The translations under genes and the position numbers were made by a program. This document shows, in pieces, positions 8,834 through 18,065 of a stretch of 64,000 nucleotides of DNA (within the stretch, counting starts at the first letter, position 1; each line of letters starts with the position of its first letter). Under the pieces are notes generated by a model. It had not been told where the DNA came from. It saw only the letters and a list, made by a program, of their open reading frames with translations, and ran no database searches. The stretch comes from Mycobacterium sp. 1164966.3 (GTDB lineage Bacteria > Actinomycetota > Actinomycetes > Mycobacteriales > Mycobacteriaceae): contig NZ_LZSG01000035.1 of NCBI RefSeq assembly GCF_001665395.1, forward strand, positions 1 to 64,000. Reading direction: 5' to 3'.

Positions 8834-9057
8834 CGCTGGTAAACAACAGGGCCGACGTGCCGGTGACCATCGACGAGTCGTTGTGCATCGACGGCTGCAC
8901 CCTTTGCGTCGAAATTTGTCCACTCGATGCCCTTGCCATCAACCCGGAAACCGGCAAAGCGTTCATGCACGTCGACGAATGCTGGTACTGCGGCCCCTGC
9001 GCGGCCCGCTGCCCGACCGGCGCCGTCACGGTAAACATGCCTTACCTCATACGCTGA
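8830..9057 (+). CDS. Small 2[4Fe-4S] ferredoxin, AprB-like
   Basis: 75 residues; its ATG overlaps the GntR stop (ATGA). Two cluster motifs are visible: CIDGCTLCVEICP and CWYCGPCAARCP, with the aromatic CW-x-C spacing that recalls adenylylsulfate reductase beta subunit (AprB). It is shorter than true AprB, lacking the C-terminal tail that wraps AprA. Together with the AprA-like flavoprotein 3 kb downstream it is predicted to pass electrons to or from FAD in the cytoplasm (inference). Confidence 0.85.
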   Translation: MTLVNNRADVPVTIDESLCIDGCTLCVEICPLDALAINPETGKAFMHVDECWYCGPCAARCPTGAVTVNMPYLIR

Positions 9058-9082
9058 ATTACCTTACTTCCCAGGACTTTCC

Positions 9083-10474
9083 ATGAAGCGACCCATCGCG
9101 CGGCTGGTGTCGATCGTATGCACGGCCGCCGTCACCGCCGGCTGTTCGCTGGAATCGCTGGCGCAGTCCTCCGGTGTGGTCAATGTCGTCGTCGGCTATC
9201 AGTCCAAGACCATCAACACCGTGACCGCGGGCACCTTGCTGCGGGCGCAGGGCTATCTGGAGCGCCGGCTGGCCGATATCACCGCACGCACCGGCGTCAA
9301 ATACGCGGTGAGATGGCAGGATTACGACACCGGCGCCCCGATCACCGCGCAGATGCTGGCCGAGAAGATCGACATCGGCTCGATGGGGGACTACCCCATG
9401 TTGATCAACGGCTCCAAGACGCAGGCCAATCCGCGGGCCCGCACCGAAATGGTTTCGGTCACCGGCTACAACCCCAAGGGCGCACTGAACATGGTTGTGG
9501 TGACGCCGAATTCATCGGCGACCGTTTTGAGCGACCTCGCCGGCAAGAAAGTGTCCGCCAGCGTCGGCTCGGCGGGCCACGGCACGCTGGTACGTGCTCT
9601 GGACAGGGCGGGCATCGATCCCGCCGGTGTCGAAGTGCTCAACCAGCAGCCCCAGGTCGGCGCTTCCGCGCTGGAATCCGGGCAAGTGCAAGGACTTTCG
9701 CAGTTCGTCGCGTGGCCTGGGCTGTTGGTCTACCAGGGCAAGGCCAAACTGCTCTACGACGGCGCCGAGTTGAACCTGCCCACCCTGCACGGCGTGGTCG
9801 TCCGTCGCGCGTACGCGGCCAGCCACCCGGAAGTGCTAGCGGCCTTCCTGCAGGCGCAACTTGACGCGACCGACTTCCTGAACGAAAAGCCGCTGCAGGC
9901 AGCCCGTATCGTCGCCCAGGCCAGCGGGCTGCCGCAAGAAGTCGTATACCTGTACAACGGGCCGGGCGGCACCTCGTTCGACACCACGCTCAAGCCGTCC
10001 CTGGTCAGTGCGCTGAAAAGCGATGTGCCCTACCTCAAGTCGATCGGCGAGTTCGCCGACCTGGACGTCCCCGGGTTTGTGCAGGACGAACCGCTGCGCG
10101 CGGTGTACGGTGCGCGCGGTCGCGACTACAACGCGGCCCGGGCCGCCACCGCCAACCCGTCGGTACTCGGAGGCGACCCGGCCCAGGCCAGCGAGCTGTG
10201 GCTGGACGGATCCGATGCGACCCAGACGGTCGTCAGCCCCACCGCGCTGCTGCAGGCGATTCGGGACGCGAACGCTCGCGGCACCAAGGTCCGCGCGGCC
10301 TATGTCCCCGACACCGAGTTGGGCACCCGGTGGTTCGCCGACAAGGCGGTGTGGGTGCGTGAGGGCCAGACCTATCATCCGTTCGGCACCGCGGCCGGCG
10401 CACGGCGGTATATCGCCGTACACCCGGGCAGCGTTGCCGTGGATTACCAACAGGCACTGGGAGGTTCGCTATGA
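9083..10474 (+). CDS. ABC transporter substrate-binding lipoprotein, SsuA/NrtA-like
   Basis: 463 residues. A signal peptide ends in a lipobox VTAGC with Cys21, so the mature protein is a lipoprotein outside the membrane. The core has VVVGYQSKTINTVTAG, KIDIGSMGDYPMLI, VVTPNSSATVLSDLAGKKVS, VQGLSQFVAWPGLLVYQ, as in sulfonate/nitrate/taurine binding proteins. About 130 extra C-terminal residues (from about 340) exceed the family's usual 320-350 residues. The stop overlaps the permease start. The ligand is unknown. Confidence 0.85.
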   Translation: MKRPIARLVSIVCTAAVTAGCSLESLAQSSGVVNVVVGYQSKTINTVTAGTLLRAQGYLERRLADITARTGVKYAVRWQDYDTGAPITAQMLAEKIDIGSMGDYPMLINGSKTQANPRARTEMVSVTGYNPKGALNMVVVTPNSSATVLSDLAGKKVSASVGSAGHGTLVRALDRAGIDPAGVEVLNQQPQVGASALESGQVQGLSQFVAWPGLLVYQGKAKLLYDGAELNLPTLHGVVVRRAYAASHPEVLAAFLQAQLDATDFLNEKPLQAARIVAQASGLPQEVVYLYNGPGGTSFDTTLKPSLVSALKSDVPYLKSIGEFADLDVPGFVQDEPLRAVYGARGRDYNAARAATANPSVLGGDPAQASELWLDGSDATQTVVSPTALLQAIRDANARGTKVRAAYVPDTELGTRWFADKAVWVREGQTYHPFGTAAGARRYIAVHPGSVAVDYQQALGGSL

Positions 10475-11328
10475 CCGCGCAAGTAGTGGCCGGCCAAGTC
10501 TTCGAGGCGGTCTCGGCACCCGCGGCGGACCCGCCGCGCCGCCCCGCTTCGCCGTGGCGTTCGAGACTGCTGCGGCTGTCGGCCGTGGCTGTCGCGATCG
10601 GGCTTTGGCAGTTGCTCACCGCCGGCAAAGTACGGCTTTGGCTGCGCTTCGACACGCTGCCGACCGTGACCGAGATCGCGCATGCCCTGACTCAGCGGCT
10701 GGGGAAGTTCGACTACTGGCTCGACTTGGCGCAGTCATTGCTGCGCATTCTCACCGGATTCGGGCTGGCCGCGGCCGTCGGCGTCGCGACGGGTGTGCTG
10801 CTTGGCCGCTCCCGGCTGTTCGCCGACCTGTTCGGCCCGCTGGCCGAGCTGGCCCGGCCCATCCCCGCCATCGCGATGGTGCCGGTGGCGATCCTGCTGT
10901 TCCCCACCGACGAGGCCGGCATCGTGTTCATCACCTTCCTGGCGGCCTATTTCCCGATCATGGTCAGCACCCGGCATGCGGTGCGGGCACTGCCCACGCT
11001 ATGGGAGGACTCCGTGCGCACGCTGGGAGGCGGCCGGTGGGTGGTGCTGAGCCAGGTGGTGCTGCCGGGCATCCTGCCCGGAGTGTTCGGCGGACTGTCG
11101 GTCGGCATGGGTGTGGCGTGGATCTGCGTGATCTCCGCGGAGATGATCTCCGGGCGCCTGGGCGTCGGGTACCGCACCTGGCAGGACTACACCGTGCTTG
11201 CCTACCCGCAGGTGTTCGTCGGGATCCTCACCATCGGCGTACTCGGATTCGCGACTTCTGCGGCGGTCGAAGTGGTGGGCCGGCGCGTCACCCACTGGCT
11301 GCCGAGAGCACAGGAGAACCTGCGATGA
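10471..11328 (+). CDS. ABC transporter permease, SsuC/TauC-like
   Basis: 285 residues, six predicted membrane helices after a 25-residue cytoplasmic N-terminus. The EAA-type loop reads DSVRTLGGGRWVVLSQVVLP followed by GILPGVFGG, the site that contacts the ATPase. Its ATG overlaps the binding-protein stop (ATGA) and its TGA overlaps the ATPase ATG. It belongs to the BPD_transp_1 group used for sulfonates, taurine and nitrate. Confidence 0.88.
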   Translation: MTAQVVAGQVFEAVSAPAADPPRRPASPWRSRLLRLSAVAVAIGLWQLLTAGKVRLWLRFDTLPTVTEIAHALTQRLGKFDYWLDLAQSLLRILTGFGLAAAVGVATGVLLGRSRLFADLFGPLAELARPIPAIAMVPVAILLFPTDEAGIVFITFLAAYFPIMVSTRHAVRALPTLWEDSVRTLGGGRWVVLSQVVLPGILPGVFGGLSVGMGVAWICVISAEMISGRLGVGYRTWQDYTVLAYPQVFVGILTIGVLGFATSAAVEVVGRRVTHWLPRAQENLR

Positions 11329-12065
11329 GCAAGGGAATGAGCCTGGCGCTGGACCGGATTCGGCTGTCCTACACCGGTATTGCGGTGATCGACGGGTTGA
11401 GCCTGACGGTGCGTCCCGAGGAGATCCTGGTGCTCACCGGGCCGTCGGGCTGCGGCAAGTCGACGGTGCTGCGCGCCCTGGCCGGACTGCTGCCTCCCGA
11501 CGACGGCCGGGTGCTGGCCGACGGCGTCGAAGTCACCACCACGTCGGGGAACCGCGGGATGGTCTTCCAGGACAACGCGTTATTGCCGTGGCGCACCGTG
11601 CGGTCCAACATCGAACTGGCACTGCGGTTGCGCGGCGAACCGCGGGCCACGCGGCGCGCGCAGGCCGAGCGCTGGATAGCCGAAGTCGGGCTGACCGGCT
11701 TCGGCCACTACCTGCCCAAGAGTCTGTCCGGTGGCATGCGCCAGCGGGTTCAGTTGGCGCGGGGCCTGGCCGGGGCGCCGCGCGCGGTCATGATGGACGA
11801 GCCGTTCGGGGCCCTGGACACCCAAACCCGGGCAGCCATGCAGCGGTTGCTGATTGACACCTGGCGCGCGCATCCGACCACCATCGTCTTCGTCACGCAC
11901 GACGTCGACGAGGCCCTGCTGCTGGGCGATCGCATTGCGGTGCTGGGCCGGGCCGGTCAGCCGCTGCGCGCGCTGCTCGACGTGCCCGACCCCCGGCAAG
12001 CTGTGCCGCGTGCCGAGCTGCGCGCTGAAATGATTGCCGCACTGTACCATTCGGAGGCAGCATGA
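11325..12065 (+). CDS. ABC transporter ATPase, SsuB/TauB-like
   Basis: 246 residues. Walker A GPSGCGKSTVL, Q-loop VFQDNALLPWRTV, signature LSGGMRQRVQLARGL, Walker B AVMMDEPFGALD and switch VTHDVDEALLL are all intact. The PW after the Q-loop is typical of nitrate/sulfonate importers. ATGA overlaps on both sides tie it to the permease and the flavoprotein. Confidence 0.9.
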   Translation: MSKGMSLALDRIRLSYTGIAVIDGLSLTVRPEEILVLTGPSGCGKSTVLRALAGLLPPDDGRVLADGVEVTTTSGNRGMVFQDNALLPWRTVRSNIELALRLRGEPRATRRAQAERWIAEVGLTGFGHYLPKSLSGGMRQRVQLARGLAGAPRAVMMDEPFGALDTQTRAAMQRLLIDTWRAHPTTIVFVTHDVDEALLLGDRIAVLGRAGQPLRALLDVPDPRQAVPRAELRAEMIAALYHSEAA

Positions 12066-14749
12066 TGCAGATTCCCGACCGCGTCCCGGCTCGCCTGGAC
12101 TGCGACGTCCTGGTCATCGGCGGCGGCACCGCGGGCACCCTGGCAGCGCTGAGCGCCGCCGAGCACGGCGCCCAGGTGCTGTTGCTGGAGAAGGCTCACG
12201 TGCGGCATTCCGGTGCGCTGGCGATGGGCATGGACGGGGTGAACAACGCCGTCATTCCCGGCAAGGCCGAACCGGAGGACTACGTCGCCGAGATCACCCG
12301 CGCCAACGACGGAATCGTCAACCAGCGCACCGTGTATCAGACCGCGACCCGAGGGTTCGCGATGGTGCAGCGGCTGGAGCGCTACGGAGTGAAGTTCGAG
12401 AAGGACGAACACGGCGAGTACGCGGTGCGCAGGGTGCACCGGTCAGGCTCCTACGTGCTGCCGATGCCAGAAGGCAAGGACGTCAAGAAGGCGCTGTACC
12501 GGGTGCTGCGGCAGCGGTCGATGCGCGAGAAGATTCAGATCGAGAACCGGCTGATGCCGGTGCGGGTGCTCGTCCAAGACGGCCGGGCCGTCGGTGCCGC
12601 CGCATTGCACACCCGCACCGGGGAATTCGTCGCCGTCGGAGCCAAGGCGGTGATCCTGGCCACCGGGGCCTGCGGGCGCCTCGGCTTGCCGGCGTCGGGG
12701 TACTTGTACGGCACCTACGAGAACCCGACCAACGCCGGAGACGGGTACTCGATGGCCTACCACGCGGGAGCCGAACTCTCCGGCATCGAATGCTTCCAAG
12801 TCAATCCGTTGATCAAGGATTACAACGGCCCGGCATGCGCCTACGTCGCCAACCCGTTCGGCGGCTACCAGGTCAACTCACACGGCGAGCGGTTCGTCGA
12901 CTCCGACTACTGGTCGGGGCAGATGATGGCCGAAGTCAAAAGCGAAATCGACTCGGCCCGCGGACCGATCTATCTCAAGGTGTCGCACCTGTCCGACGAG
13001 ACGCTCACCACGCTGGAGAACATCCTGCACACCACCGAGCGACCCACCCGCGGCACCTTCCATGCCAACCGCGGCCACGACTACCGCACCCACGACGTCG
13101 AGATGCACATCTCCGAAATCGGTTTGTGCAGTGGACATTCCGCCTCCGGCGTGTGGGTCGACGAGCACGCCCGCACCACGGTGCCCGGACTGTATGCGGC
13201 CGGCGACCTGGCCTGTGTGCCGCACAATTACATGATCGGCGCGTTCGTCTTCGGCGATCTCGCCGGCACCCACGCGGCATCAACCCTGGCCGAAGTTGCG
13301 GCGCCGCAAGAACTTCCGCAAGACCAGCTGGACGAGGCCCACGAGCTGATCTACCGCCCGCTGAAGCATCCCGACGGCCCGCCGCAGCCGCAGGTCGAAT
13401 ACAAGCTGCGACGGTTCGTCAACGACTATGTGGCGCCACCGAAGAGCGCGGCCAAGCTGTCCATCGCGGTGCGCACCTTCGACCGGATGCGCGACGAGAT
13501 CGGCGGCATGGGCGCCCGAAACCCGCACGAGCTGATGCGCGCCGTGGAGGTGTCGTTCATTCGCGACTGCGCCGAGATGGCCGCCCGGTCCTCACTCACC
13601 CGAACCGAATCGCGCTGGGGCCTCTACCACGACCGGGCCGACCTGCCCGTCCGTGACGACAGCCAGTGGGGCTATCACCTGAACCTGCGCAAGGGCCCCG
13701 GCGGCGACATGCTCTTCCTGAAACGCCCGGTGGCCCCGTATTTCGTCCCGGTGCCGGAGTTGGACGGCCTGCCGCCGGCCGACCAGACGGTGCATGAGGT
13801 GGAGCAACCGCCGCTGGTCGGCGGCCAGGCCCCCGCTACCGCTCGGTCCCGGATCGCCTCGGCCACAACCGCATTCGAGCCACCCTCGCCGCGTATCGCC
13901 GCGGTGCTCGCGCTCGAGGAGCCTACGGTCGACGATTTGGTCCCGTATCTGTCCGACGCCGATCCGGTAGTGCGCCGAACCGCGGTGGCCACGCTCACCG
14001 AGCACATCCCCGACGGATACGGCCCCGCCCTGTTCGCCGCGCTGGACGACGCGGACGGCGCGGTTCGCCGCACCGGCGCCGACGGCGTCCGCGAACTCGT
14101 CGAGGTGCTGCCGGATCCGGCCGCCGCGAGAGCTTATCTGCGCTCCCGCGACACGGTGGTGCGTGCGGCGGCCATCTACGTGCTCGCCGCACGCCGGTGT
14201 GGTGATGCCGCCGAATTCCGCCGTGGGCTGCAGGATCCCGATCACCGGGTGCGGATCGAGGCGGTGCGGGCGCTGGTTTCGGTCGACGACATAGCCGGGG
14301 TGGTGTCCGCCGGCGGCGACGAGAACCGGGAGGTCCGCATTGCGGCCGCCGCCGGCCTGGCCACCCTGCGGGCCGGCGCCGATACCGTCAGCGTGCTGGT
14401 CGGCGACCCCGATCCGCTGGTACGCGCCGCCGCGCTGGCCGCGCTGGGTGAATTAGGTTGCGATGCGGTAGATTTCGCTGTCGTCGAGCGTGCGTTGCAG
14501 GCACCGGCATGGCAGGTGCGAGAGGGCGCGGCCCGTGCCATGTCGGGCGCGGCGCCCGAGCAGGCAATACCCCGGCTGGCCCAGGCGCTCGGCGACCCGC
14601 ATCTCGACGTGCGCAAGGCGGCCGTGCTCAGCCTGACGCGATGGGCCGGCGAACCCGCGGCTGCGGATGCTCTGCGCATCGCGCTCAAGGACAGCGATGC
14701 CGATGTGCGGGCGTACGCGCGCCACGCGCTGGACCGCGGCGTCGCCTAA
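12062..14749 (+). CDS. AprA/FrdA-like flavoprotein fused to C-terminal HEAT repeats
   Basis: 895 residues. The N-terminal 560 or so form a fumarate reductase/succinate dehydrogenase/adenylylsulfate reductase-type flavoprotein: FAD dinucleotide motif GGGTAG (20-25), ALAMGMDGVNNAV, AVILATGACGR, ECFQVNPLIKDYN and TTVPGLYAAGDLACVPHNYM. From about 600 to the end come short alpha-helical HEAT/PBS-lyase-like repeats (DADPVVRRTAVATL, DPDHRVRIEAVRAL, DPLVRAAALAALGEL, DPHLDVRKAAVLSL, DSDADVRAYARHAL). No signal peptide, so cytoplasmic. With the AprB-like ferredoxin and ABC importer of the same operon it probably oxidises or reduces the imported compound. True AprA function is not proven; active-site residues for APS were not assessed. 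Confidence 0.82.
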   Translation: MMQIPDRVPARLDCDVLVIGGGTAGTLAALSAAEHGAQVLLLEKAHVRHSGALAMGMDGVNNAVIPGKAEPEDYVAEITRANDGIVNQRTVYQTATRGFAMVQRLERYGVKFEKDEHGEYAVRRVHRSGSYVLPMPEGKDVKKALYRVLRQRSMREKIQIENRLMPVRVLVQDGRAVGAAALHTRTGEFVAVGAKAVILATGACGRLGLPASGYLYGTYENPTNAGDGYSMAYHAGAELSGIECFQVNPLIKDYNGPACAYVANPFGGYQVNSHGERFVDSDYWSGQMMAEVKSEIDSARGPIYLKVSHLSDETLTTLENILHTTERPTRGTFHANRGHDYRTHDVEMHISEIGLCSGHSASGVWVDEHARTTVPGLYAAGDLACVPHNYMIGAFVFGDLAGTHAASTLAEVAAPQELPQDQLDEAHELIYRPLKHPDGPPQPQVEYKLRRFVNDYVAPPKSAAKLSIAVRTFDRMRDEIGGMGARNPHELMRAVEVSFIRDCAEMAARSSLTRTESRWGLYHDRADLPVRDDSQWGYHLNLRKGPGGDMLFLKRPVAPYFVPVPELDGLPPADQTVHEVEQPPLVGGQAPATARSRIASATTAFEPPSPRIAAVLALEEPTVDDLVPYLSDADPVVRRTAVATLTEHIPDGYGPALFAALDDADGAVRRTGADGVRELVEVLPDPAAARAYLRSRDTVVRAAAIYVLAARRCGDAAEFRRGLQDPDHRVRIEAVRALVSVDDIAGVVSAGGDENREVRIAAAAGLATLRAGADTVSVLVGDPDPLVRAAALAALGELGCDAVDFAVVERALQAPAWQVREGAARAMSGAAPEQAIPRLAQALGDPHLDVRKAAVLSLTRWAGEPAAADALRIALKDSDADVRAYARHALDRGVA

Positions 14750-14756
14750 TCCGGCG

Positions 14757-14820
14757 CGTCGAACGTGGGGGATATGGACGCAATTTGATCGCTTTTCGTC
14801 CATATCCCCCACGTTCGGCG
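14757..14820. terminator. Long perfect hairpin between convergent genes
   Basis: A 21-bp perfect stem (14760-14780 with 14797-14817) encloses a 16-base loop, and pairing continues to 14757/14820 with one wobble. It starts 8 bases after the flavoprotein stop and faces the GNAT gene on the other strand, so it can serve as a bidirectional terminator. Confidence 0.65.
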
Positions 14821-14932
14821 AGTGATCCGAGCACAGGAGCGTCGAGTCTGCATCGATGGCATCGAAACTGGGCTCAGCGCTGCGTTTTTCCCCGGAACGC
14901 GCCCTCACCGCAGTCTTGGCGGACGCCAAGCG

Positions 14933-15472
14933 TCAGCGCAGCGCCTTGGCGTAGAGCAGGCTGTCGCACGGTTCGGGCCCGATGGTCGGATAGACGGCAT
15001 GGCGCGCCAGCCGGCCCTCCAGCACGAACCCGGCACGCTCCAGCAGTCGCGCCGACCGATCGTTGTCGACGTTGCACGTGGCCCACACGCGATACACATC
15101 CGGGTCGGCTTCCAGCGCGGCGAGCAGCATCGCTAACGCCTCCGACATCAAACCCTTGCCCCACCAACGCCGGCCGATGCAGTAACCGATTTCGACGGAG
15201 TGCCGCACCGGGCGCCGGCAACTGGTCAGGCCGATCAGCTCGTCGCTATGCCGCAGCGCGATGGCCCAGGTCCGCTCGTCGTCGCCGGCGTTGAGTTTCT
15301 CGGTGATCACCCGCCGTGTCGCTGCCACGTCGGGGTGCGGGCTCCACAACAGGTATCTGGTCACCTCGGGATCGCGGGCGACGCGCTGGAACAACGCGCC
15401 GGCATCGTCGGGCACCGGCAGGCGCAGCAGCAGCCGCGCTCCGGCGATGCGGTCAGGCGGGTAGTCGGCCAT
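14933..15472 (-). CDS. GNAT N-acetyltransferase, RimJ/RimL-like
   Basis: 179 residues from ATG 15472 (MADYPPDRIAGARLLLRLP). The acetyl-CoA signature is EIGYCIGRRWWGKGLMSEAL, followed by VWATCNVDNDRSARLLERAG and FVLEGRLARHAV, as in ribosomal-protein or small-molecule acetyltransferases. The gene starts 10 bases after the stop of the beta-lactamase-like gene and is probably its operon partner. The substrate is unknown. Confidence 0.85.
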   Translation of the reverse strand: MADYPPDRIAGARLLLRLPVPDDAGALFQRVARDPEVTRYLLWSPHPDVAATRRVITEKLNAGDDERTWAIALRHSDELIGLTSCRRPVRHSVEIGYCIGRRWWGKGLMSEALAMLLAALEADPDVYRVWATCNVDNDRSARLLERAGFVLEGRLARHAVYPTIGPEPCDSLLYAKALR

Positions 15473-15482
15473 CGGGTTTCCG

Positions 15483-16688
15483 CTACAGACCCAGCGCGCG
15501 ATACGTCTCGCGGACGAAGCGCGGTTGCACCGTCCGCAGCTTGGCCAGCGACGTGTTGCCGGCCACGGCAGTGGCCGCATCGACGGAGATGTCGGGGCAA
15601 TTCTGAATGAGGTACAGCAGGATCAGGTCCGCAGTCGGATCGGCCTGCCACCACGTCCCGTACGCGCCGGGCCAGCTGAACGTCCCGGCGCCGCCGGGCC
15701 CGAACAGTGGCACCGACTTCGCCGGATCGGTCACCAACGACAGGTTGAAACCGAACCCGCGCCCAATCCAGAACGGAGCGCCCAGGAAGTTGTGCCGCTT
15801 CTGCTCGTCGGTGAGCCAGTCGGTGCGCATCAGGCGCACTGACTCCGGCGAGAGCACCTGGACACCGTCGACCGAACCCTCGCCGAGCAGCATCCGCACG
15901 AACCGCAGGTAGTCGTCGGCGCTCGACCAGAGCCCGCCGCCCGCGTTGCAGAACGACGGCGGCTTGACGTGCGGCGGCCCCATCACGTCGTGGCGCAGCT
16001 GTCCCTGGTCGTCGAGGCGATACATGGTTGCGGCACGTCTTCGCGCTTCCATTGACACGAAGAATCCGGTGTCAGTCATGCCCGCCGGACCCAGGATCCG
16101 CTCGTCGAGCACCTGGTGAAACGGTTTGCCCGCGGCGCGGGCGATGATCACACCCAGCACATCGGTGGCATGGCTGTAGGTCACCCGATCACCGGGCTGA
16201 TGCACCAGCGGCAGCCCGGCCAGTTCGGCCAGCCAGGTGTCGGAACCCTGGTCGAAAGGCAACCGCATGTAGGCCTGGGAGAGCGGTCCGGACACCGAGA
16301 AGCTGTAGGCCAGGCCGCTGGTGTGGGTCAGCAGGTCGGCGAGCACGATGGGGCGCCGCGCGGGATGCGTCCGGTCCAGCGAGCCCCTGGGGTCGTCGAG
16401 CACGCGAACACCGGCCAGCTCCGGCGTCCAGCGTGCGATCGGCTCGTCCAGGGCAAGCGTGCCCGCATCGACCATGCTCATCGCCGCCGCGACCGTGACC
16501 GGCTTGGTCATCGACGCGATGCGAAACAGGGTGTCCTTCTGCATCGGCAGACCCGCATCCACATCGCGGTAGCCGATCTCGTTGATCTGCAGCACTTCTC
16601 CCCGCTGCCAGACAACCGTGACCGCACCGGCGAGCAGACCGGCATCGCAGACCTCCCGAATCGAGACCTGATTGGCGTCGAGAGTCAC
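15483..16688 (-). CDS. Serine beta-lactamase/esterase-like protein (Rv1367c-like)
   Basis: 401 residues from GTG 16688 (VTLDANQVSIREV), chosen because homologous sequence begins there; the frame stays open for another 110 codons with no family similarity. Class C/penicillin-binding protein motifs: S-x-x-K in FRIASMTKPVTVA, Y-x-N-like YSHATDVLG, and WSSADDYLRFVRMLL. Substrates of this family range from peptidoglycan to small esters. No signal peptide is seen with this start. It matches M. tuberculosis Rv1367c by type and by position next to lprF. Confidence 0.85.
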   Translation of the reverse strand: MTLDANQVSIREVCDAGLLAGAVTVVWQRGEVLQINEIGYRDVDAGLPMQKDTLFRIASMTKPVTVAAAMSMVDAGTLALDEPIARWTPELAGVRVLDDPRGSLDRTHPARRPIVLADLLTHTSGLAYSFSVSGPLSQAYMRLPFDQGSDTWLAELAGLPLVHQPGDRVTYSHATDVLGVIIARAAGKPFHQVLDERILGPAGMTDTGFFVSMEARRRAATMYRLDDQGQLRHDVMGPPHVKPPSFCNAGGGLWSSADDYLRFVRMLLGEGSVDGVQVLSPESVRLMRTDWLTDEQKRHNFLGAPFWIGRGFGFNLSLVTDPAKSVPLFGPGGAGTFSWPGAYGTWWQADPTADLILLYLIQNCPDISVDAATAVAGNTSLAKLRTVQPRFVRETYRALGL

Positions 16689-17077
16689 CGGTCGAGGGTA
16701 AAGCGTCGGCGGAAGCGGCGTGCGCCGAGGCCGCAGGAACTTGCTGGCAACCCATTCTGCCGGCTGGGCGACCCGCTGGACTCGGGATTCAGCGCGTCCC
16801 GTCCGATTGCTGCTTTGCCGAAACCGCTCGTCGCGCACCCCGCAGCATGCTAATCTCGCTGCTCTCCGGCCGATGCGATCTGGTGAACAAGCTGGGAGGG
16901 CGGCGCATGTCTCGAAAGACGTTGGCGCTGCCGGTGAGCCAGGGTGCGGGTATGCAGTCACCAAGACCCGGAATCTCCGGCGAGAGCTCAGACTGTGAGG
17001 ACCTCGTCCGTACTGCACGCGAGCGTAGCGAATCGCTGCTCATTCCCACCGATTAGATAACTCAGCAAAGGCTGCCA
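16689..17077. other. Intergenic region between divergent genes
   Basis: 389 bases between the beta-lactamase-like gene and lprF. It must hold both promoters. A TAGATA at 17054-17059 could be a -10 for lprF, and AAAGG lies before its ATG. A 69-codon frame (16847-17056) has no family resemblance and was not called. Confidence 0.4.
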
Positions 17078-17941
17078 ATGATGGGCTTGACCGACCAAGC
17101 GCAAACCTCGTTTCGACGAGCTGACCATCGACCTTCCCGCCCGAGATCTCTTACGATCGTGGCCGCAGTGGCACTGATCGCGGCCGTGCTGGCGGGCTGC
17201 GGGAATAAGTCGTCGACGTCTCAGACTTCCGGATCCCAAACTCCTGGTACGTCCGGGACATCCAGTGGTACATCGGGTGCGGCCTCGCCGTCCGGGGGAA
17301 CGTCTGTGGCGCCGTCACCTCAAGCCGCGCAACTCGTCCAGGACGCTTCCAAGGCGACCACGGCCCTGCGTTCGCTCCACATTATCCTGGCGACCACCAA
17401 CCTCACGACGCTGCCGATGGAGAGCGTCGACGCCGACGTGACCAACCAGCCCCAGGGCAACGGTCAGGCGATCGGCCACGCGAATATCCGGCTGCAACCG
17501 CAGGCGCCGGCCGTCGGCAAGGACTTCCTGGTCACCAACAAGACCATGTACACGAAGAACGAGACCGGAAAGTACACCTCGGTGGGACCGGCGGTGAAGA
17601 TCTACGACCCGGGCATCATCCTGGACAAGGACAAAGGTCTGGGCAGCGCCATCGGCAAGGTCCAGAACCCGCAGATCGCCGGTAACGAGAACATCAACGG
17701 CGTGCCCACCGTCAAGGTGACCGGAACCATCGACGCGGCGGTGATCGACCCGATCATTCCGCAGATTGCCAAGGACGCGACCGCGCCCCTGCCGATCACG
17801 CTGTACATCACCGACGTGAAAGCGACGCCGGGAACCACCGCGAATCTGGTGCGGATGGTGGTGGACAAGGGCCAGGGCAACGTCAGCATCACCCTGTCGG
17901 CGTGGGGTCAGCCGGTCAACATCCCCAACCCCACGGGATAG
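17078..17941 (+). CDS. lprF: Lipoprotein LprF (LppX/LprAFG family)
   Basis: 287 residues. A positively charged N-terminus and hydrophobic stretch end in the lipobox VLAGC, followed by a Ser/Thr/Gly-rich linker (SQTSGSQTPGTSGTSSGTSG) longer than in M. tuberculosis LprF. The folded domain starts near AAQLVQDASKATTALRSLH and has NPQIAGNENINGVPTVKVTG, typical of the family that holds lipids in a hydrophobic cavity at the outer face of the membrane. In M. tuberculosis LprF binds triacylated glycolipids. Confidence 0.88.
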   Translation: MMGLTDQAQTSFRRADHRPSRPRSLTIVAAVALIAAVLAGCGNKSSTSQTSGSQTPGTSGTSSGTSGAASPSGGTSVAPSPQAAQLVQDASKATTALRSLHIILATTNLTTLPMESVDADVTNQPQGNGQAIGHANIRLQPQAPAVGKDFLVTNKTMYTKNETGKYTSVGPAVKIYDPGIILDKDKGLGSAIGKVQNPQIAGNENINGVPTVKVTGTIDAAVIDPIIPQIAKDATAPLPITLYITDVKATPGTTANLVRMVVDKGQGNVSITLSAWGQPVNIPNPTG

Positions 17942-18065
17942 CCGGCGACAGCCACCGCGTGAATCCAGATGTGGGAGCCGGCCCGAAATACTGGGCCGGT
18001 TTTCCCGCCCCGATACCCCTGATAACCCTGGTACCTCCACCGACGGCAGAGCTGGAGGAATGCGA

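Noticed and set aside
12034..13656. Long open frame (540 codons) overlapping the flavoprotein
   Set aside because: Arg/Gly/Pro-rich shadow of a well-supported gene in high-GC DNA; no motif or start signal.
16689..17018. 110-residue N-terminal extension of the beta-lactamase-like protein
   Set aside because: The extension is Arg/Pro-rich with no signal peptide; homologous sequence begins at GTG 16688.
16847..17056. 69-codon frame upstream of lprF
   Set aside because: No Shine-Dalgarno or family resemblance; composition is that of non-coding DNA.
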